Assembly (NCBI GenBank): GCA_003223245.1
Contig: QHYI01000152.1
Span: 1 to 64,000 of the forward strand
From: Acidobacteriota bacterium
Lineage (GTDB): Bacteria > Acidobacteriota > Terriglobia > Acidiferrales > UBA7541
Direction of reading: 5' to 3'
Length of the DNA stretch: 64,000 nt
Shown: in pieces, positions 1 through 8,548 of the stretch
How positions within the stretch are numbered: position 1 is the first letter of the stretch
Layout of the letters: the number at the start of each line of letters is the position of its first letter
Position numbers and translations under genes: made by a program
The notes under the pieces: generated by a model
The model's database searches: none
Told to the model about the DNA's origin: nothing
What the model saw: only the letters and a program-made list of their open reading frames with translations

Positions 1-491
1 CCTCATGCAAAGCCCCGCAGGCGCGCTAGCGTGCTGCGAAGAGGTTTGACCCATCCACCCCAAAATGTTATAAAACTGCGACTTGTGCTTGCCCTGGCGC
101 CCAGCCTTATAGGCGCCTCGCCGGCGGTATCGAGGGGTAAGTCGGACCGGCGCGCGGGCGAGTTTACCCCCATCGAAGATTCCGATGCTGTCGGGACTCC
201 GGTCGGGGCCTCTTGCCGGTGGAATGAGAAAAAAATTACTGAAGCTCGCATACGATTGGGACGAGTCATTTGGAGTGCGGCGGCTTGCTTGTCCTGAGCG
301 CAGTCGAAGGGCCCCGCTTTTCTCACCTGCTCGGTCTCTCTGTTTTGCGAGAGGCAAGGATGTGTGGCTCTGCATGGAAAGCGCTCGGCGGGGTAGCCGC
401 GGCTTTACGCCGTGGCCGAAAACGTATGGCAGTAGGCGGCCCGTCCAAGAACGTTCACACCGCAAACTTTGCCATCAGGGGAGGATTTTGA
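1..491. other. Non-coding leader region before hppA
   Basis: I see no convincing gene in these 491 bases. Short open frames exist on both strands but have no start signal and no recognisable domain. The stretch at 287-316 (gtcctgagcgcagtcgaagg and its flanks) matches the style of short dispersed intergenic repeats common in environmental genomes. The only clear functional signal is the Shine-Dalgarno sequence ggggagg at about 479-485, which serves the gene starting at 492. Confidence 0.5.
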
Positions 492-2957
492 ATGCGCACC
501 TGGCTAACGAATGCCTGGTCCCATGTTTCGAGACTCACCAAGGTTGGTGCGGGAGCGGCCCTCTTCTCGCTGCTCGCCACGGCCTCCGCGCGCGCGGAGC
601 AAGCTGCCGGCGAAGCTAATTTGAAGCTGCCCGACCTTTCCCAGGTCACCTTCCTCGGCATGGACGGCCACAAACTCTTGCTTTTCGGGATTCTCTTCTG
701 CTTGTTCGGCTTGGCCTTCGGACTCACCATTTACACGCGCCTGAAACATCTGCCGGTCCACCAATCCATGCGCGACATCTCCGAGCTCATTTACGAAACT
801 TGCAAAACCTATCTCCAAACGCAAGGCAAATTCCTTCTGCTGCTCTGGGCCTTCATTGCCATTGTGATCGTGCTGTATTTCGGCTTCCTTGCCCCCATCC
901 CGGGCAAGCCCATCGCCATCGCCCTGCCCATCATTCTGGCTTTTAGCCTGCTGGGCATGGCCGGCAGCTACAGTGTGGCGTGGTTTGGGATTCGCGTGAA
1001 CACTTTCGCGAATTCGCGCACGGCCTTCGCCAGCCTTCGCGGCAAACCGTATCCCATCAATCATATTCCGCTCGAAGCGGGCATGAGCGTGGGCATGATG
1101 CTCATCAGCGTCGAGCTTTTACTGATGCTGATTATTCTGCTTTTCATTCCAGGCGATTACGCCGGCCCTTGCTTCATCGGATTCGCCATTGGCGAATCGC
1201 TCGGCGCCGCCGCCCTGCGCATTGCCGGCGGCATCTTCACGAAGATAGCGGACATCGGCTCCGACCTCATGAAAATCGTCTTCAAAATCAAAGAAGACGA
1301 CGCGCGTAATCCCGGCGTCATCGCCGATTGCACGGGGGATAATGCGGGAGATTCGGTAGGACCGACCGCGGACGGATTTGAAACCTACGGCGTGACCGGC
1401 GTTGCGCTCATCACTTTCATTTTGCTCGCAGTAAAAAATCCCGTCGTGCAAGTGCAACTGCTCGTTTGGATTTTTGTGATGCGCATCATCATGCTGGTGG
1501 CCAGCACGGCCGCATATTTTCTCAATGGCGCAATTGCCAAAGCAAAATACGGCAATGTTGACGACATGAATTTCGAGGCGCCGCTCACTTCCCTGGTGTG
1601 GATCACCTCCTTCGTTTCCATCGGTCTCACGTATCTGGCTTCGTGGTTCATCATTCCCGAGTTGGCTGGCGACTCTACGCAATGGTGGAAGCTGAGCACC
1701 ATCATCACCTGCGGCACGCTCGCGGGCGCCATCATTCCGGAACTGGTGAAAGTTTTTACTTCCGTCGAATCGCGCCACACCAAAGAAATCGTTACTTCCG
1801 CTCAAGAAGGCGGGCCCTCGCTCGGAATTTTGTCCGGCTTCGTCGCGGGAAATTATTCCGCCTACTACCTGGGTCTTTCGATGGTCCTGCTGATGTCCAT
1901 TGGCTATCTGGTCTCGCGCGGAGGACTGAGCAACTTGATGGTGGCCGAACCGGTGTTTGCCTTCGGTCTCGTCGCGTTCGGTTTTCTGGGTATGGGGCCG
2001 GTGACGATTGCCGTGGACTCGTACGGCCCGGTGACCGACAATGCGCAATCCGTTTTCGAGCTTTCGCTCATCGAGCAACTCCCCGGCATCAAACAGGAAC
2101 TGAAGAAGGACTACAACTTTGAAGTGAACTTTGAGCGCGCCAAGCACATGCTCGAAGCGAACGACGGCGCGGGCAACACGTTCAAAGCCACCGCAAAACC
2201 GGTGCTCATCGGCACTGCGGTCGTCGGAGCAACCACGATGATTTTTTCCATCATCATGGCGCTCACCAACGGCCTCGCCGCCAACGTGGACAAGCTCTCG
2301 CTGCTCCACGCGCCATTTGTTCTCGGAGTCGTCACCGGCGGCGCGATCATTTACTGGTTCACCGGCGCCAGCACGCAAGCGGTGACCACCGGCGCGTACC
2401 GCGCGGTGGAATTCATCAAAGCCAACATCCGGCTTGACGGCGTGGAAAAAGCCAGCATCACGGACAGCAAAAAAGTCGTCGAAATCTGCACGCGTTACGC
2501 GCAAAAGGGCATGTTGAATATTTTCATCGCCGTGTTTTTCGCTACGCTGGCGTTCGCTTTCGTTGAACCGTTCTTTTTCATCGGCTACCTTATCTCCATC
2601 GCCACGTTTGGCTTGTATCAGGCGATTTTTATGGCCAATGCCGGCGGCGCATGGGATAACGCCAAGAAGATTGTCGAAGTCGAGCTCAAGCAAAAGGGCA
2701 CGCCGCTGCATGACGCGACCGTTGTCGGCGACACCGTGGGCGATCCGTTCAAGGACACGTCTTCGGTCGCGCTGAACCCGATTATCAAATTCACGACGCT
2801 TTTTGGCTTGCTGGCGGTCGAGCTCGCCGTGAGCCTGACTAGCAGCCAGCAAAGCACCATGCTGACCCACATTCTGGCGGCGGCGTTCTTCCTTGTCTCG
2901 TTCTTCTTCGTCTACAAATCGTTCTACGGCATGCGCATCAAAGGTTCCGCCGCGTAA
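492..2957 (+). CDS. hppA: Membrane-bound ion-translocating pyrophosphatase (divergent type)
   Basis: This 821-residue integral membrane enzyme should hydrolyse pyrophosphate and pump H+ and/or Na+ across the inner membrane. It has a signal-like N-terminus ending near residue 35, then many hydrophobic helices. The family's substrate and metal loops are visible: DIGSDLMK near residue 254 in place of the usual DVGADLVGK, then EDDARNPGVIADCTGDNAGD, and a C-terminal DATVVGDTVGDPFKDT block. The position that is Ala in K+-dependent enzymes and Lys in K+-independent ones reads GNTFKA (Lys near 565), which by family knowledge favours a K+-independent enzyme. It is longer than typical members (about 700). 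A strong ggggagg ribosome site supports the start. The motif changes suggest the divergent subfamily rather than a canonical pump; ion specificity cannot be read from sequence alone. Confidence 0.93.
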   Translation: MRTWLTNAWSHVSRLTKVGAGAALFSLLATASARAEQAAGEANLKLPDLSQVTFLGMDGHKLLLFGILFCLFGLAFGLTIYTRLKHLPVHQSMRDISELIYETCKTYLQTQGKFLLLLWAFIAIVIVLYFGFLAPIPGKPIAIALPIILAFSLLGMAGSYSVAWFGIRVNTFANSRTAFASLRGKPYPINHIPLEAGMSVGMMLISVELLLMLIILLFIPGDYAGPCFIGFAIGESLGAAALRIAGGIFTKIADIGSDLMKIVFKIKEDDARNPGVIADCTGDNAGDSVGPTADGFETYGVTGVALITFILLAVKNPVVQVQLLVWIFVMRIIMLVASTAAYFLNGAIAKAKYGNVDDMNFEAPLTSLVWITSFVSIGLTYLASWFIIPELAGDSTQWWKLSTIITCGTLAGAIIPELVKVFTSVESRHTKEIVTSAQEGGPSLGILSGFVAGNYSAYYLGLSMVLLMSIGYLVSRGGLSNLMVAEPVFAFGLVAFGFLGMGPVTIAVDSYGPVTDNAQSVFELSLIEQLPGIKQELKKDYNFEVNFERAKHMLEANDGAGNTFKATAKPVLIGTAVVGATTMIFSIIMALTNGLAANVDKLSLLHAPFVLGVVTGGAIIYWFTGASTQAVTTGAYRAVEFIKANIRLDGVEKASITDSKKVVEICTRYAQKGMLNIFIAVFFATLAFAFVEPFFFIGYLISIATFGLYQAIFMANAGGAWDNAKKIVEVELKQKGTPLHDATVVGDTVGDPFKDTSSVALNPIIKFTTLFGLLAVELAVSLTSSQQSTMLTHILAAAFFLVSFFFVYKSFYGMRIKGSAA

Positions 2958-2968
2958 GCGCGGTCGTG

Positions 2969-3018
2969 CAGGGGCGCGCTTTAGCGCCTCCCCAAACCGG
3001 GCGCGATTCGCGCCCCTG
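2969..3018. repeat. Hairpin-forming palindromic repeat after hppA
   Basis: Arms caggggcgcg (2969-2978) and cgcgcccctg (3009-3018) are perfect inverse complements, with a second nested GC-rich complement between them. It lies 12 bases past the hppA stop, so it could act as a transcription or mRNA 3'-end hairpin. There is no T-run, and similar GC-rich palindromes lie elsewhere in the window, so a REP-like repeat is equally likely. Confidence 0.5.
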
Positions 3019-3151
3019 CGGTGCTCGCGATCTGGCAAAGGCGGAAGTTTACGCTCATAGCTTCCCAAAAAGCTGGTTCAGGCGGTTACCGGATGCCGCA
3101 TTTTCCAGATTCGCGGTAAAATCCCGGGCGCTTAGGCTGCGAGGTTAAACG

Positions 3152-3931
3152 ATGAAAAAAATTGGTCTGTTTTGTGTTTGTGCATTCGTGTTAGCAAGCC
3201 TTCCCTCCGTTTGCAACGCACAAGTGGATACAAGGTGGGAAATCCACGATCGCAACCGGCCCCTGCCGCCGGTGATCGATCCAGGGACGTCAAGCACGCA
3301 AGATGCGCCAGGGCGTCCGCCTTCGGATGCCGTGGTGCTCTTCGACGGCAAAGATCTTTCGCAGTGGGTCGAGAAAAAAGACGGCAGTCCCGCCAAATGG
3401 AAAGTCGAGAACGGTTATTTCGAGGTGGTCCCAAAAACGGGGGACATTCAAACACGCGAAGCCTTCGGCGATTGCCAGTTGCACGTGGAATTTGCCGAGC
3501 CGTCGCCCCCGAAAGGAGAAGACCAGGACCGCGGCAACAGCGGCGTTTTCCTCCACGGGCTCTACGAGACGCAAGTTCTGGACTCGTACCAAAACAAAAC
3601 CTACGCCGACGGACAGGCCGCGGCCATCTACGGCCAATATCCTCCGCTGGTCAATGCTTCGCGTCCGCCTGGCCAGTGGCAGACCTACGACATCGTTTTT
3701 CACGGCCCGCGCTTTGACGCTTCGGGAAAGCTGACGCGCCCCGCGCGCGAAACCGTTTTTCACAATGGCGTTTTGGTGCAGGACAACGTCGAGCTCACCG
3801 GCCCCACCGGGCACCATGTGCGCCCGCCGTACAAACCAGGACCCGACAAGCTGCCGCTGGCGCTGCAGGACCACAACCATCCCGTGCGCTACCGCAACAT
3901 CTGGATCCGCGAATTGAAATCTGCTGAATGA
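3152..3931 (+). CDS. DUF1080 (3-keto-disaccharide hydrolase-type) secreted protein
   Basis: This is a 259-residue exported protein with a clear signal peptide (MKKIGLFCVCAFVLASLPS, cleavage near residue 23 after CNA). The rest matches the DUF1080 jelly-roll family: the opening block VVLFDGKDLSQWVEKKDG, the central DRGNSGVFLHGLYETQVLDS, and the closing LPLALQDHNHPVRYRNIWIR. Related domains act on sugars, and some are assigned to 3-keto-disaccharide hydrolysis; the substrate here is unknown. The nearby Tat-exported Gfo/Idh oxidoreductase at 20.8 kb belongs to a family often found with DUF1080 proteins, but it is not adjacent. A gaggt ribosome site precedes the start. It converges with the DUF1501 gene. 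Confidence 0.88.
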   Translation: MKKIGLFCVCAFVLASLPSVCNAQVDTRWEIHDRNRPLPPVIDPGTSSTQDAPGRPPSDAVVLFDGKDLSQWVEKKDGSPAKWKVENGYFEVVPKTGDIQTREAFGDCQLHVEFAEPSPPKGEDQDRGNSGVFLHGLYETQVLDSYQNKTYADGQAAAIYGQYPPLVNASRPPGQWQTYDIVFHGPRFDASGKLTRPARETVFHNGVLVQDNVELTGPTGHHVRPPYKPGPDKLPLALQDHNHPVRYRNIWIRELKSAE

Positions 3932-3999
3932 AACAAAGCCGCTCTTTTTTGGGGCGTGCAGGGCTCTTCCCTCTGCGTTCTCTGCGCTAAATGCTTGTC

Positions 4000-5292
4000 T
4001 TAGGCTTTGATGAGCCCCGGGAATTTGCGGGGATTGTTGTCGAAGCCGGGGAACACCGGCTTCAAATCGGCGACGCCGATGTGTTTGGTGAGAATCTCGC
4101 CGAGCACCGAACGAAAATCCGTGGTCAGCCGAAGGTCGCGGCCTTCGTTGAGCTGATGATCGTTCAAGCCGGGCCATTTGCCGTAAACCTCTCCGCCGCG
4201 CACATCGCCTCCCATCACGAACATGCAATTCGCATGGCCATGGTCCGTGCCGCGATTGCCGTTTTCGCGCGCGGTTCGCCCGAATTCGCTCATGGTGACG
4301 ACAACGATGTTCTCCATGCGGTCTCCCATGTCCTGATGAAACGCCGCGAGGCCCTGGCCGAGATCGCGCAGCAGATTTGAGAGCTGGCCCTGCACGCCGC
4401 CTTCGTTCACGTGATTGTCCCAGCCGCCGCAATCGACAAACAGAACTTCCACGCCGATATCAGCTTTCAGAAGCTGGCCGATTTCCTGCAAGCTCCGCCC
4501 GAGGCGGCTGGTGGGATACTGCGCGCCATTTTCCGGCTGATATTTTTCGGGATCCGCTTTGCGCAGCAAGTCGATGGCTTCAAATGTTTCCGTGCCCGTG
4601 CCTTGCAACGCCTTCTCCACCGTTCGCGCGTACATGGCCTCGAAGCCGCCCTCCACCACCTGGCCCATCCCAGGCGCTTGCTCCATCACTTTGAATTGTC
4701 GCAGGTCGCGCAGCGCGATCGCGGGCTCTGCGCCTTGCAGCATGCGCGGAAGATTCGGCCCCATCGCGACGGCGCGGAACGGCGAAGCGTTTTCTTCCGG
4801 AACCGTTTTGAGCGCGCGATTCAGCCAGCCGTCTTCGGTGGATTTCAGGCCCGGCGTGCCCGATTCCATAAAATCCTGTGCGTCAAAGTGCGAGCGCGTG
4901 GGATCCGGCGAGCCGGCGGCGTGCACAATGGCGAGTTGATTTTTGTGAAAGAGCGGCTCAAGCGGCGCGAGGCTTGGATGCAAGCCAAAAAATCCGTCGA
5001 GGTCGATGGCGGCATCCGCGCCGCCGCGCTTCGGTTCGGGAATCGCGATGCTCGCCCGCATGCGGTAATAATTCGGTTCGCCAAAGGGCACGACGATGTT
5101 CAAACCGTCCGCCGCGCCGCGCTGAAACAGTACGACGAGTTGCTTCTTGTTCGGCACCGCTGTTGCGGCGACGGCGCGCTGCAAAAACACGGGCATGGCG
5201 CTGAGACCCACCAACGCCACGCCACCCTGCTTGAGGAAATACCGCCGCGAGAATTTCAGCCCGCGCAGGCCTTCACAGCATTCGTAGCTCAT
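4000..5292 (-). CDS. DUF1501 secreted protein (Tat substrate)
   Basis: This 430-residue protein has a twin-arginine signal (SRRYFLKQGG, Arg16-Arg17) followed by a hydrophobic stretch, so it is probably exported folded by Tat. It then carries DUF1501 hallmarks: QLVVLFQRGAADGLNIVVP at the start of the mature part, LFVDCGGWDNH mid-protein, and MSEFGRTARENG...TDHGHANCMFVMGG near the end. The family is related to alkaline-phosphatase-fold sulfatase-like proteins but its activity is undefined. It lies downstream of a DUF1800 gene on the same strand, a pairing seen in many bacteria and thought to act together at the cell surface. A gagaggg ribosome site supports the start. Function beyond family membership is unknown. 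Confidence 0.9.
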   Translation of the reverse strand: MSYECCEGLRGLKFSRRYFLKQGGVALVGLSAMPVFLQRAVAATAVPNKKQLVVLFQRGAADGLNIVVPFGEPNYYRMRASIAIPEPKRGGADAAIDLDGFFGLHPSLAPLEPLFHKNQLAIVHAAGSPDPTRSHFDAQDFMESGTPGLKSTEDGWLNRALKTVPEENASPFRAVAMGPNLPRMLQGAEPAIALRDLRQFKVMEQAPGMGQVVEGGFEAMYARTVEKALQGTGTETFEAIDLLRKADPEKYQPENGAQYPTSRLGRSLQEIGQLLKADIGVEVLFVDCGGWDNHVNEGGVQGQLSNLLRDLGQGLAAFHQDMGDRMENIVVVTMSEFGRTARENGNRGTDHGHANCMFVMGGDVRGGEVYGKWPGLNDHQLNEGRDLRLTTDFRSVLGEILTKHIGVADLKPVFPGFDNNPRKFPGLIKA

Positions 5293-5325
5293 TGCACCCT
5301 CTCAATACCCGGACTAAGGTTTTAC

Positions 5326-5399
5326 TGTAGCGCCGCGCTCTGGGGTGGCATCTTCCTCGTCGGAGAAACTAAGGTGCCGCGTTGAAGCACGGCGCTACA
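5326..5399. repeat. Inverted repeat between the DUF1800 and DUF1501 genes
   Basis: Arms tgtagcgccg (5326-5335) and cggcgctaca (5390-5399) are perfect reverse complements separated by 54 bases. They lie in the 276-base spacer between the two genes, which otherwise shows no clear coding sequence. It may be a small mobile palindromic repeat rather than a terminator, since no T-run follows either arm. Confidence 0.5.
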
Positions 5400-5568
5400 T
5401 AAAAACCTGCGGCCCTAAATTCCGAAGCCGCTGCCGGCAGGATAAACCCGCCGCCAGAGATTTTTACCGGCGGTGAAATTCCGGCGCGTCGGAGCAAAGC
5501 AATAAAAAAATGATCTCTTAGCCTCTTCGACCTTTAACTCTTTGACTTTCAACTTCGCACTTCCTTCT

Positions 5569-7737
5569 TTATCTCCTTTGAAATTCCGGCGCGCCGAGCA
5601 CTAAGCCTGCGATCACGCCCAGATCCACTTGCTTGTGCGGATCGTCCAGTTTCGCTCGCAGCACTTGCGGATTATCCAACTGCTTCTCGAGCGTCTCTAC
5701 GGTTGTTCGCGCAGCTTCGCCGCCGAGAAAAACCTGCACCGCGCGATCAAGGGCGATTTTCGGATCGGCCGCGGAATCCACTCCCAGCAGCGAACTTACG
5801 TCGGTGCGAGCGCCGCGCATGCGGTTGCCGGCAAGCGCCAGCGAAAAATTCAGGCGATTGAGCAGCGCGCCCGTGTTCACCCAGGTTTCGCCTTTGTCGG
5901 AATAACCAGTCGGCGGCTGGCATTGATACAGCGGCTCGCCGATGCGGCCAACCCACTGCACCAGCGGCAGCGGCGAGTCCACGTCGGTGCCGAGAGCGCG
6001 CGCCGCCGAAACCACCAATTCGAATGGCGTTTTGATTTTTGCGCGATAGGCTTCTCGCGACCAGAACTCCGGCGACCAGATCATGGTCTTCATAACCGCG
6101 CGAATGTCGCCGTCGCTGGATTGAAAAGTTTCCGCCATCCGTTCCACCAGCGCGGGCGGCGGATTGTCCGAAACAAAGCGCCGCGCAAGTTCGGTGGAGA
6201 TAAATTTCGCGGTGCTCTGCTGATGCGCCAGCAAGTCGAGCACTTGCTCGCCATCTTTCATGCCCCCCGCGTGAATCTTTTTGCCCAGCACGATTTTCAG
6301 ATCGGGATCGTGCAAACGGTCATCAAATTTGAAATCGGCGTAGACGCGCGGCTTGTCAATCGTCCAGCCGGTGAACGCGCGCGCGACTTCAGTAACGTCC
6401 TTCTGCGTGTACCCGCCGTCCACGCCCACCGTGTGCAGTTCCATCAGTTCGCGGCCGTAATTTTCGTTCAGGCCACGTTCATTCTTTTTGCCCTGTTGCG
6501 GATTCACGGGCGGGCGCGGCGGCCAAGGCCGTCCGAATCTCCCGTGCCGCATTTGCTGGCGCATGGCGCGTTCCATGGCGATACGCTGCTGGGCGCGCGG
6601 ATCGGTGCTGAGAAAATTGTCAAGATAGAAAAGCATCGCGGGACTTTTCGCCGTCGCGGTGAGCAGGTCCTTGAATTTGCCAAGCGTGTGCGGCTGGATG
6701 ACGTCGCGTTCGTAGGAAGTGAGGTAGTAGCGGTCTTCGCCTTTTCCGGCGAACACGTTGAAGTGATTGAACCAGAAATCGTCCATGACCTGCTGAAGCT
6801 GGCGCTCGCTATAAATCGCGCGCGTCACCTTGGCCATGGCGAGTTCCGCGACGATGCGTGCGGGCCGCTTGCTGTCATCGGCGATAGAGCGCGGGACGTT
6901 GTTTGGGTCGCCTCCCCCGAGCGCCTCGCGGCGGGGCCCGCCTTTCGGGGCGCTTTCTGGCGGCATCTCTGTCACTTTCATGGGAGCGGGGGCGTTGGGG
7001 TTTTCCGCTGCGGATTGCGAAGCGGATTCGGAAGTGGCAGTGCCGCTCTGCGCGTCGGAACTTGCACCCTGCCCCTGCGAAGACTGCATTTCTTTGTCGG
7101 GAGATTTTTCCGCCGCAGCGGCCGCATCGGCGCGGCGCTGTTCTTCTTGCGCTCTCTCCCGCGCCTGCCGCTCCGCTTGAACAACCGCAGGCTTGGGCTG
7201 TGGGTATTCTTCGATCAACTTTGCCGTAGACATGCGCAGCGTTGGGTAATCCTGCAGCCGCGCCTCCATCGCTTTGTCGTCGATGGAGCCGGGATTGAGC
7301 TGCTGCTCAATCCATTTGGCCAAGCCCATTTGTTTAACGCGCGCAATGTCGCCCGGCCGCGGGCCGTAGGCGAGACGATTTAGGGCGTGTAAGATGGCCT
7401 CGTCGGGGGTTAGCTCCATGATCGGTAGCCCTTTCAGAGTGGGATCCGGCTTCTGTTTTTTTCCTTTAGCGGCGGGAGGCGTGGCGGCAACGGCGGGAGC
7501 AGGCAGATCCACCCCCAGGGGTAGGCAAGAGAAAGAGAGAATCAGCGCAAGAAATGACCGCAACAGGGGAGATGCAAGCTGCACGGCAGTCTTTCGCCGA
7601 CTTCCGCGCAGAAAAAGCAGATCCCTCACCCATATTCGCAAAAACCGCGACTCGGTTCGGGATGACGGCGGGGTTGCGGCAATCGAAGGGAATCGAAAAT
7701 GAAAAAAGCTGGACGCGCGGAACTTCCTTGACCTCAT
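5569..7737 (-). CDS. DUF1800 family secreted protein
   Basis: The protein is 722 residues from the ATG at 7737, which has an aggaga ribosome site. A hydrophobic export segment (RSFLALILSFSCLPLGVD) sits near residues 58-75. The DUF1800 core follows: ILHALNRLAYGPRPGDIARV, MDDFWFNHFNVFAGKGEDRY, ENYGRELMELHTVGVDGGYT, EVARAFTGWTIDKP and a C-terminal YKTP-like PFELVVSAARALGTD block. A Gln/Ala/Ser-rich low-complexity insert lies at about residues 190-290. The first ~55 residues are odd: bases 7611-7666 match a dispersed repeat, so the true start may be further in, at a non-ATG codon, or the repeat has extended the frame. It pairs with the DUF1501 gene downstream. Molecular activity is not known. Confidence 0.88.
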   Translation of the reverse strand: MRSRKFRASSFFHFRFPSIAATPPSSRTESRFLRIWVRDLLFLRGSRRKTAVQLASPLLRSFLALILSFSCLPLGVDLPAPAVAATPPAAKGKKQKPDPTLKGLPIMELTPDEAILHALNRLAYGPRPGDIARVKQMGLAKWIEQQLNPGSIDDKAMEARLQDYPTLRMSTAKLIEEYPQPKPAVVQAERQARERAQEEQRRADAAAAAEKSPDKEMQSSQGQGASSDAQSGTATSESASQSAAENPNAPAPMKVTEMPPESAPKGGPRREALGGGDPNNVPRSIADDSKRPARIVAELAMAKVTRAIYSERQLQQVMDDFWFNHFNVFAGKGEDRYYLTSYERDVIQPHTLGKFKDLLTATAKSPAMLFYLDNFLSTDPRAQQRIAMERAMRQQMRHGRFGRPWPPRPPVNPQQGKKNERGLNENYGRELMELHTVGVDGGYTQKDVTEVARAFTGWTIDKPRVYADFKFDDRLHDPDLKIVLGKKIHAGGMKDGEQVLDLLAHQQSTAKFISTELARRFVSDNPPPALVERMAETFQSSDGDIRAVMKTMIWSPEFWSREAYRAKIKTPFELVVSAARALGTDVDSPLPLVQWVGRIGEPLYQCQPPTGYSDKGETWVNTGALLNRLNFSLALAGNRMRGARTDVSSLLGVDSAADPKIALDRAVQVFLGGEAARTTVETLEKQLDNPQVLRAKLDDPHKQVDLGVIAGLVLGAPEFQRR
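7611..7666 (-). repeat. Dispersed repeat (gtcatcccga...gagggatctgctt) inside the DUF1800 N-terminus
   Basis: On the minus strand the block opens with gtcatcccgaa and closes with gagggatctgcttttt, the same layout as copies at 29773, 30628, 35047, 36992 and 50207. Here it falls inside the open frame of the DUF1800 gene, upstream of its export signal. Confidence 0.55.
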
Positions 7738-7945
7738 TGCATTCTCCTGCGCTTTCTCCTGACCAGGAGGCAAACTTCGAGCTGGACTCTACACTTTGTA
7801 GAATAACCCGCGGCGGGCGAAAAAGTTCCTGAAGCTCGGCCGAAAATGTCGAATCCCTACAATTCACCTTATCCTTTGAGAAGAAAGGCTTATTAAGGGT
7901 CGCAAAATACAGAATTGATGATCCTTGTCAATCGGGAGCTGCTGC

Positions 7946-8242
7946 TTGAGCCGTTACATGCACACCCCAGGTCCAGAGATTTTCTCCGCCGAGTGGGTCT
8001 GCCGGACGTGCTTCTCCAACGATTCAGAGAAAAAAGAGTTAGCACGTATGGAGGTTTTTTGCGACTTTGCAACCTCGAACGGTTGAACTTTTCGCGCGCT
8101 ACTCGCCGATGCAGAAATCGGCCATGCGGTTGGTCAAGGTAAGTCTCCCGCACCTCCGGGAGAACTAGCGCGTGCCAAGCAAAAGCTAGGCAACGCGAGC
8201 ATCAACATCAATTACCCTATTGGGGAATTGCGCCAAGCTTGA
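7946..8242 (+). pseudogene. Possible small CxxC protein gene split by an in-frame TGA
   Basis: From a TTG at 7946 (gggag seven bases before; ATG also at 7958) the frame reads a hydrophilic, protein-like sequence with EWVCRTCFSNDSEKKELARM, then stops at TGA 8084-8086. The same frame continues open for 51 codons beyond the stop with equally protein-like sequence (ALLADAEIGHAVGQGK, AKQKLGNASININYPIGE) to TGA 8240. The simplest reading is one ~98-residue gene with a CGA-to-TGA or TGG-to-TGA nonsense change. I do not recognise the family. The CxxC pair could bind metal. Two short genes, or chance, remain possible. Confidence 0.35.
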
Positions 8243-8266
8243 ATCATTCATTGAAGACGTGAACTG

Positions 8267-8548
8267 CTATGCGCCTTTTCCGGTGCGAGCAAGCTCCAGT
8301 CCCAACGCAAAGGTGTTCGGCCCATCGGGGTGACAATAAACGACTCGCGCAGTCGCCCACAGATCGCCCATCCTAGATGTAAGCCTTAAGCGGCTTTCCG
8401 GCTTCCAGGGCCGGTCGGTTCGGACGCGCATTCCGTTAGAACTGATATTTTCGGTGGAAGCCCACTCCCCGGACAGGCGCTGCGTCCCACCGAAGAGCAG
8501 CACTTCTACCCTCTGGTGACTGCGCTTCTCTTTTCGGCCACCGTTCAT
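8267..8548 (-). CDS. PilZ domain protein (c-di-GMP binding)
   Basis: This is a 93-residue single-domain PilZ protein. Both c-di-GMP contact motifs are present: RxxxR as RSHQR near residues 9-13, and NxSxxG as NISSNG near residues 34-39, followed by the expected beta-strand pattern. Such stand-alone PilZ proteins usually act as small cytoplasmic effectors that pass a c-di-GMP signal to an unknown partner. About 90 bases upstream is a striking triplet of TTACAT sites, so it is probably under a dedicated response regulator. No diguanylate cyclase is encoded in the window. Confidence 0.82.
   Translation of the reverse strand: MNGGRKEKRSHQRVEVLLFGGTQRLSGEWASTENISSNGMRVRTDRPWKPESRLRLTSRMGDLWATARVVYCHPDGPNTFALGLELARTGKGA

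Noticed and set aside
1119-3068. A 649-codon open frame antisense to hppA
   Set aside because: It lies opposite a certain gene, has repetitive Arg/Gly/Asp-rich composition and no domain; GC-rich third positions keep such frames open.
4411-5385. A 324-codon frame opposite the DUF1501 gene
   Set aside because: Low-complexity composition, no start signal, and full overlap with a well-supported gene.
8084-8086. TGA as a selenocysteine codon
   Set aside because: No SECIS-like hairpin is obvious after it, and the position (next to Gly-Thr) is not a redox site; a nonsense change is simpler.
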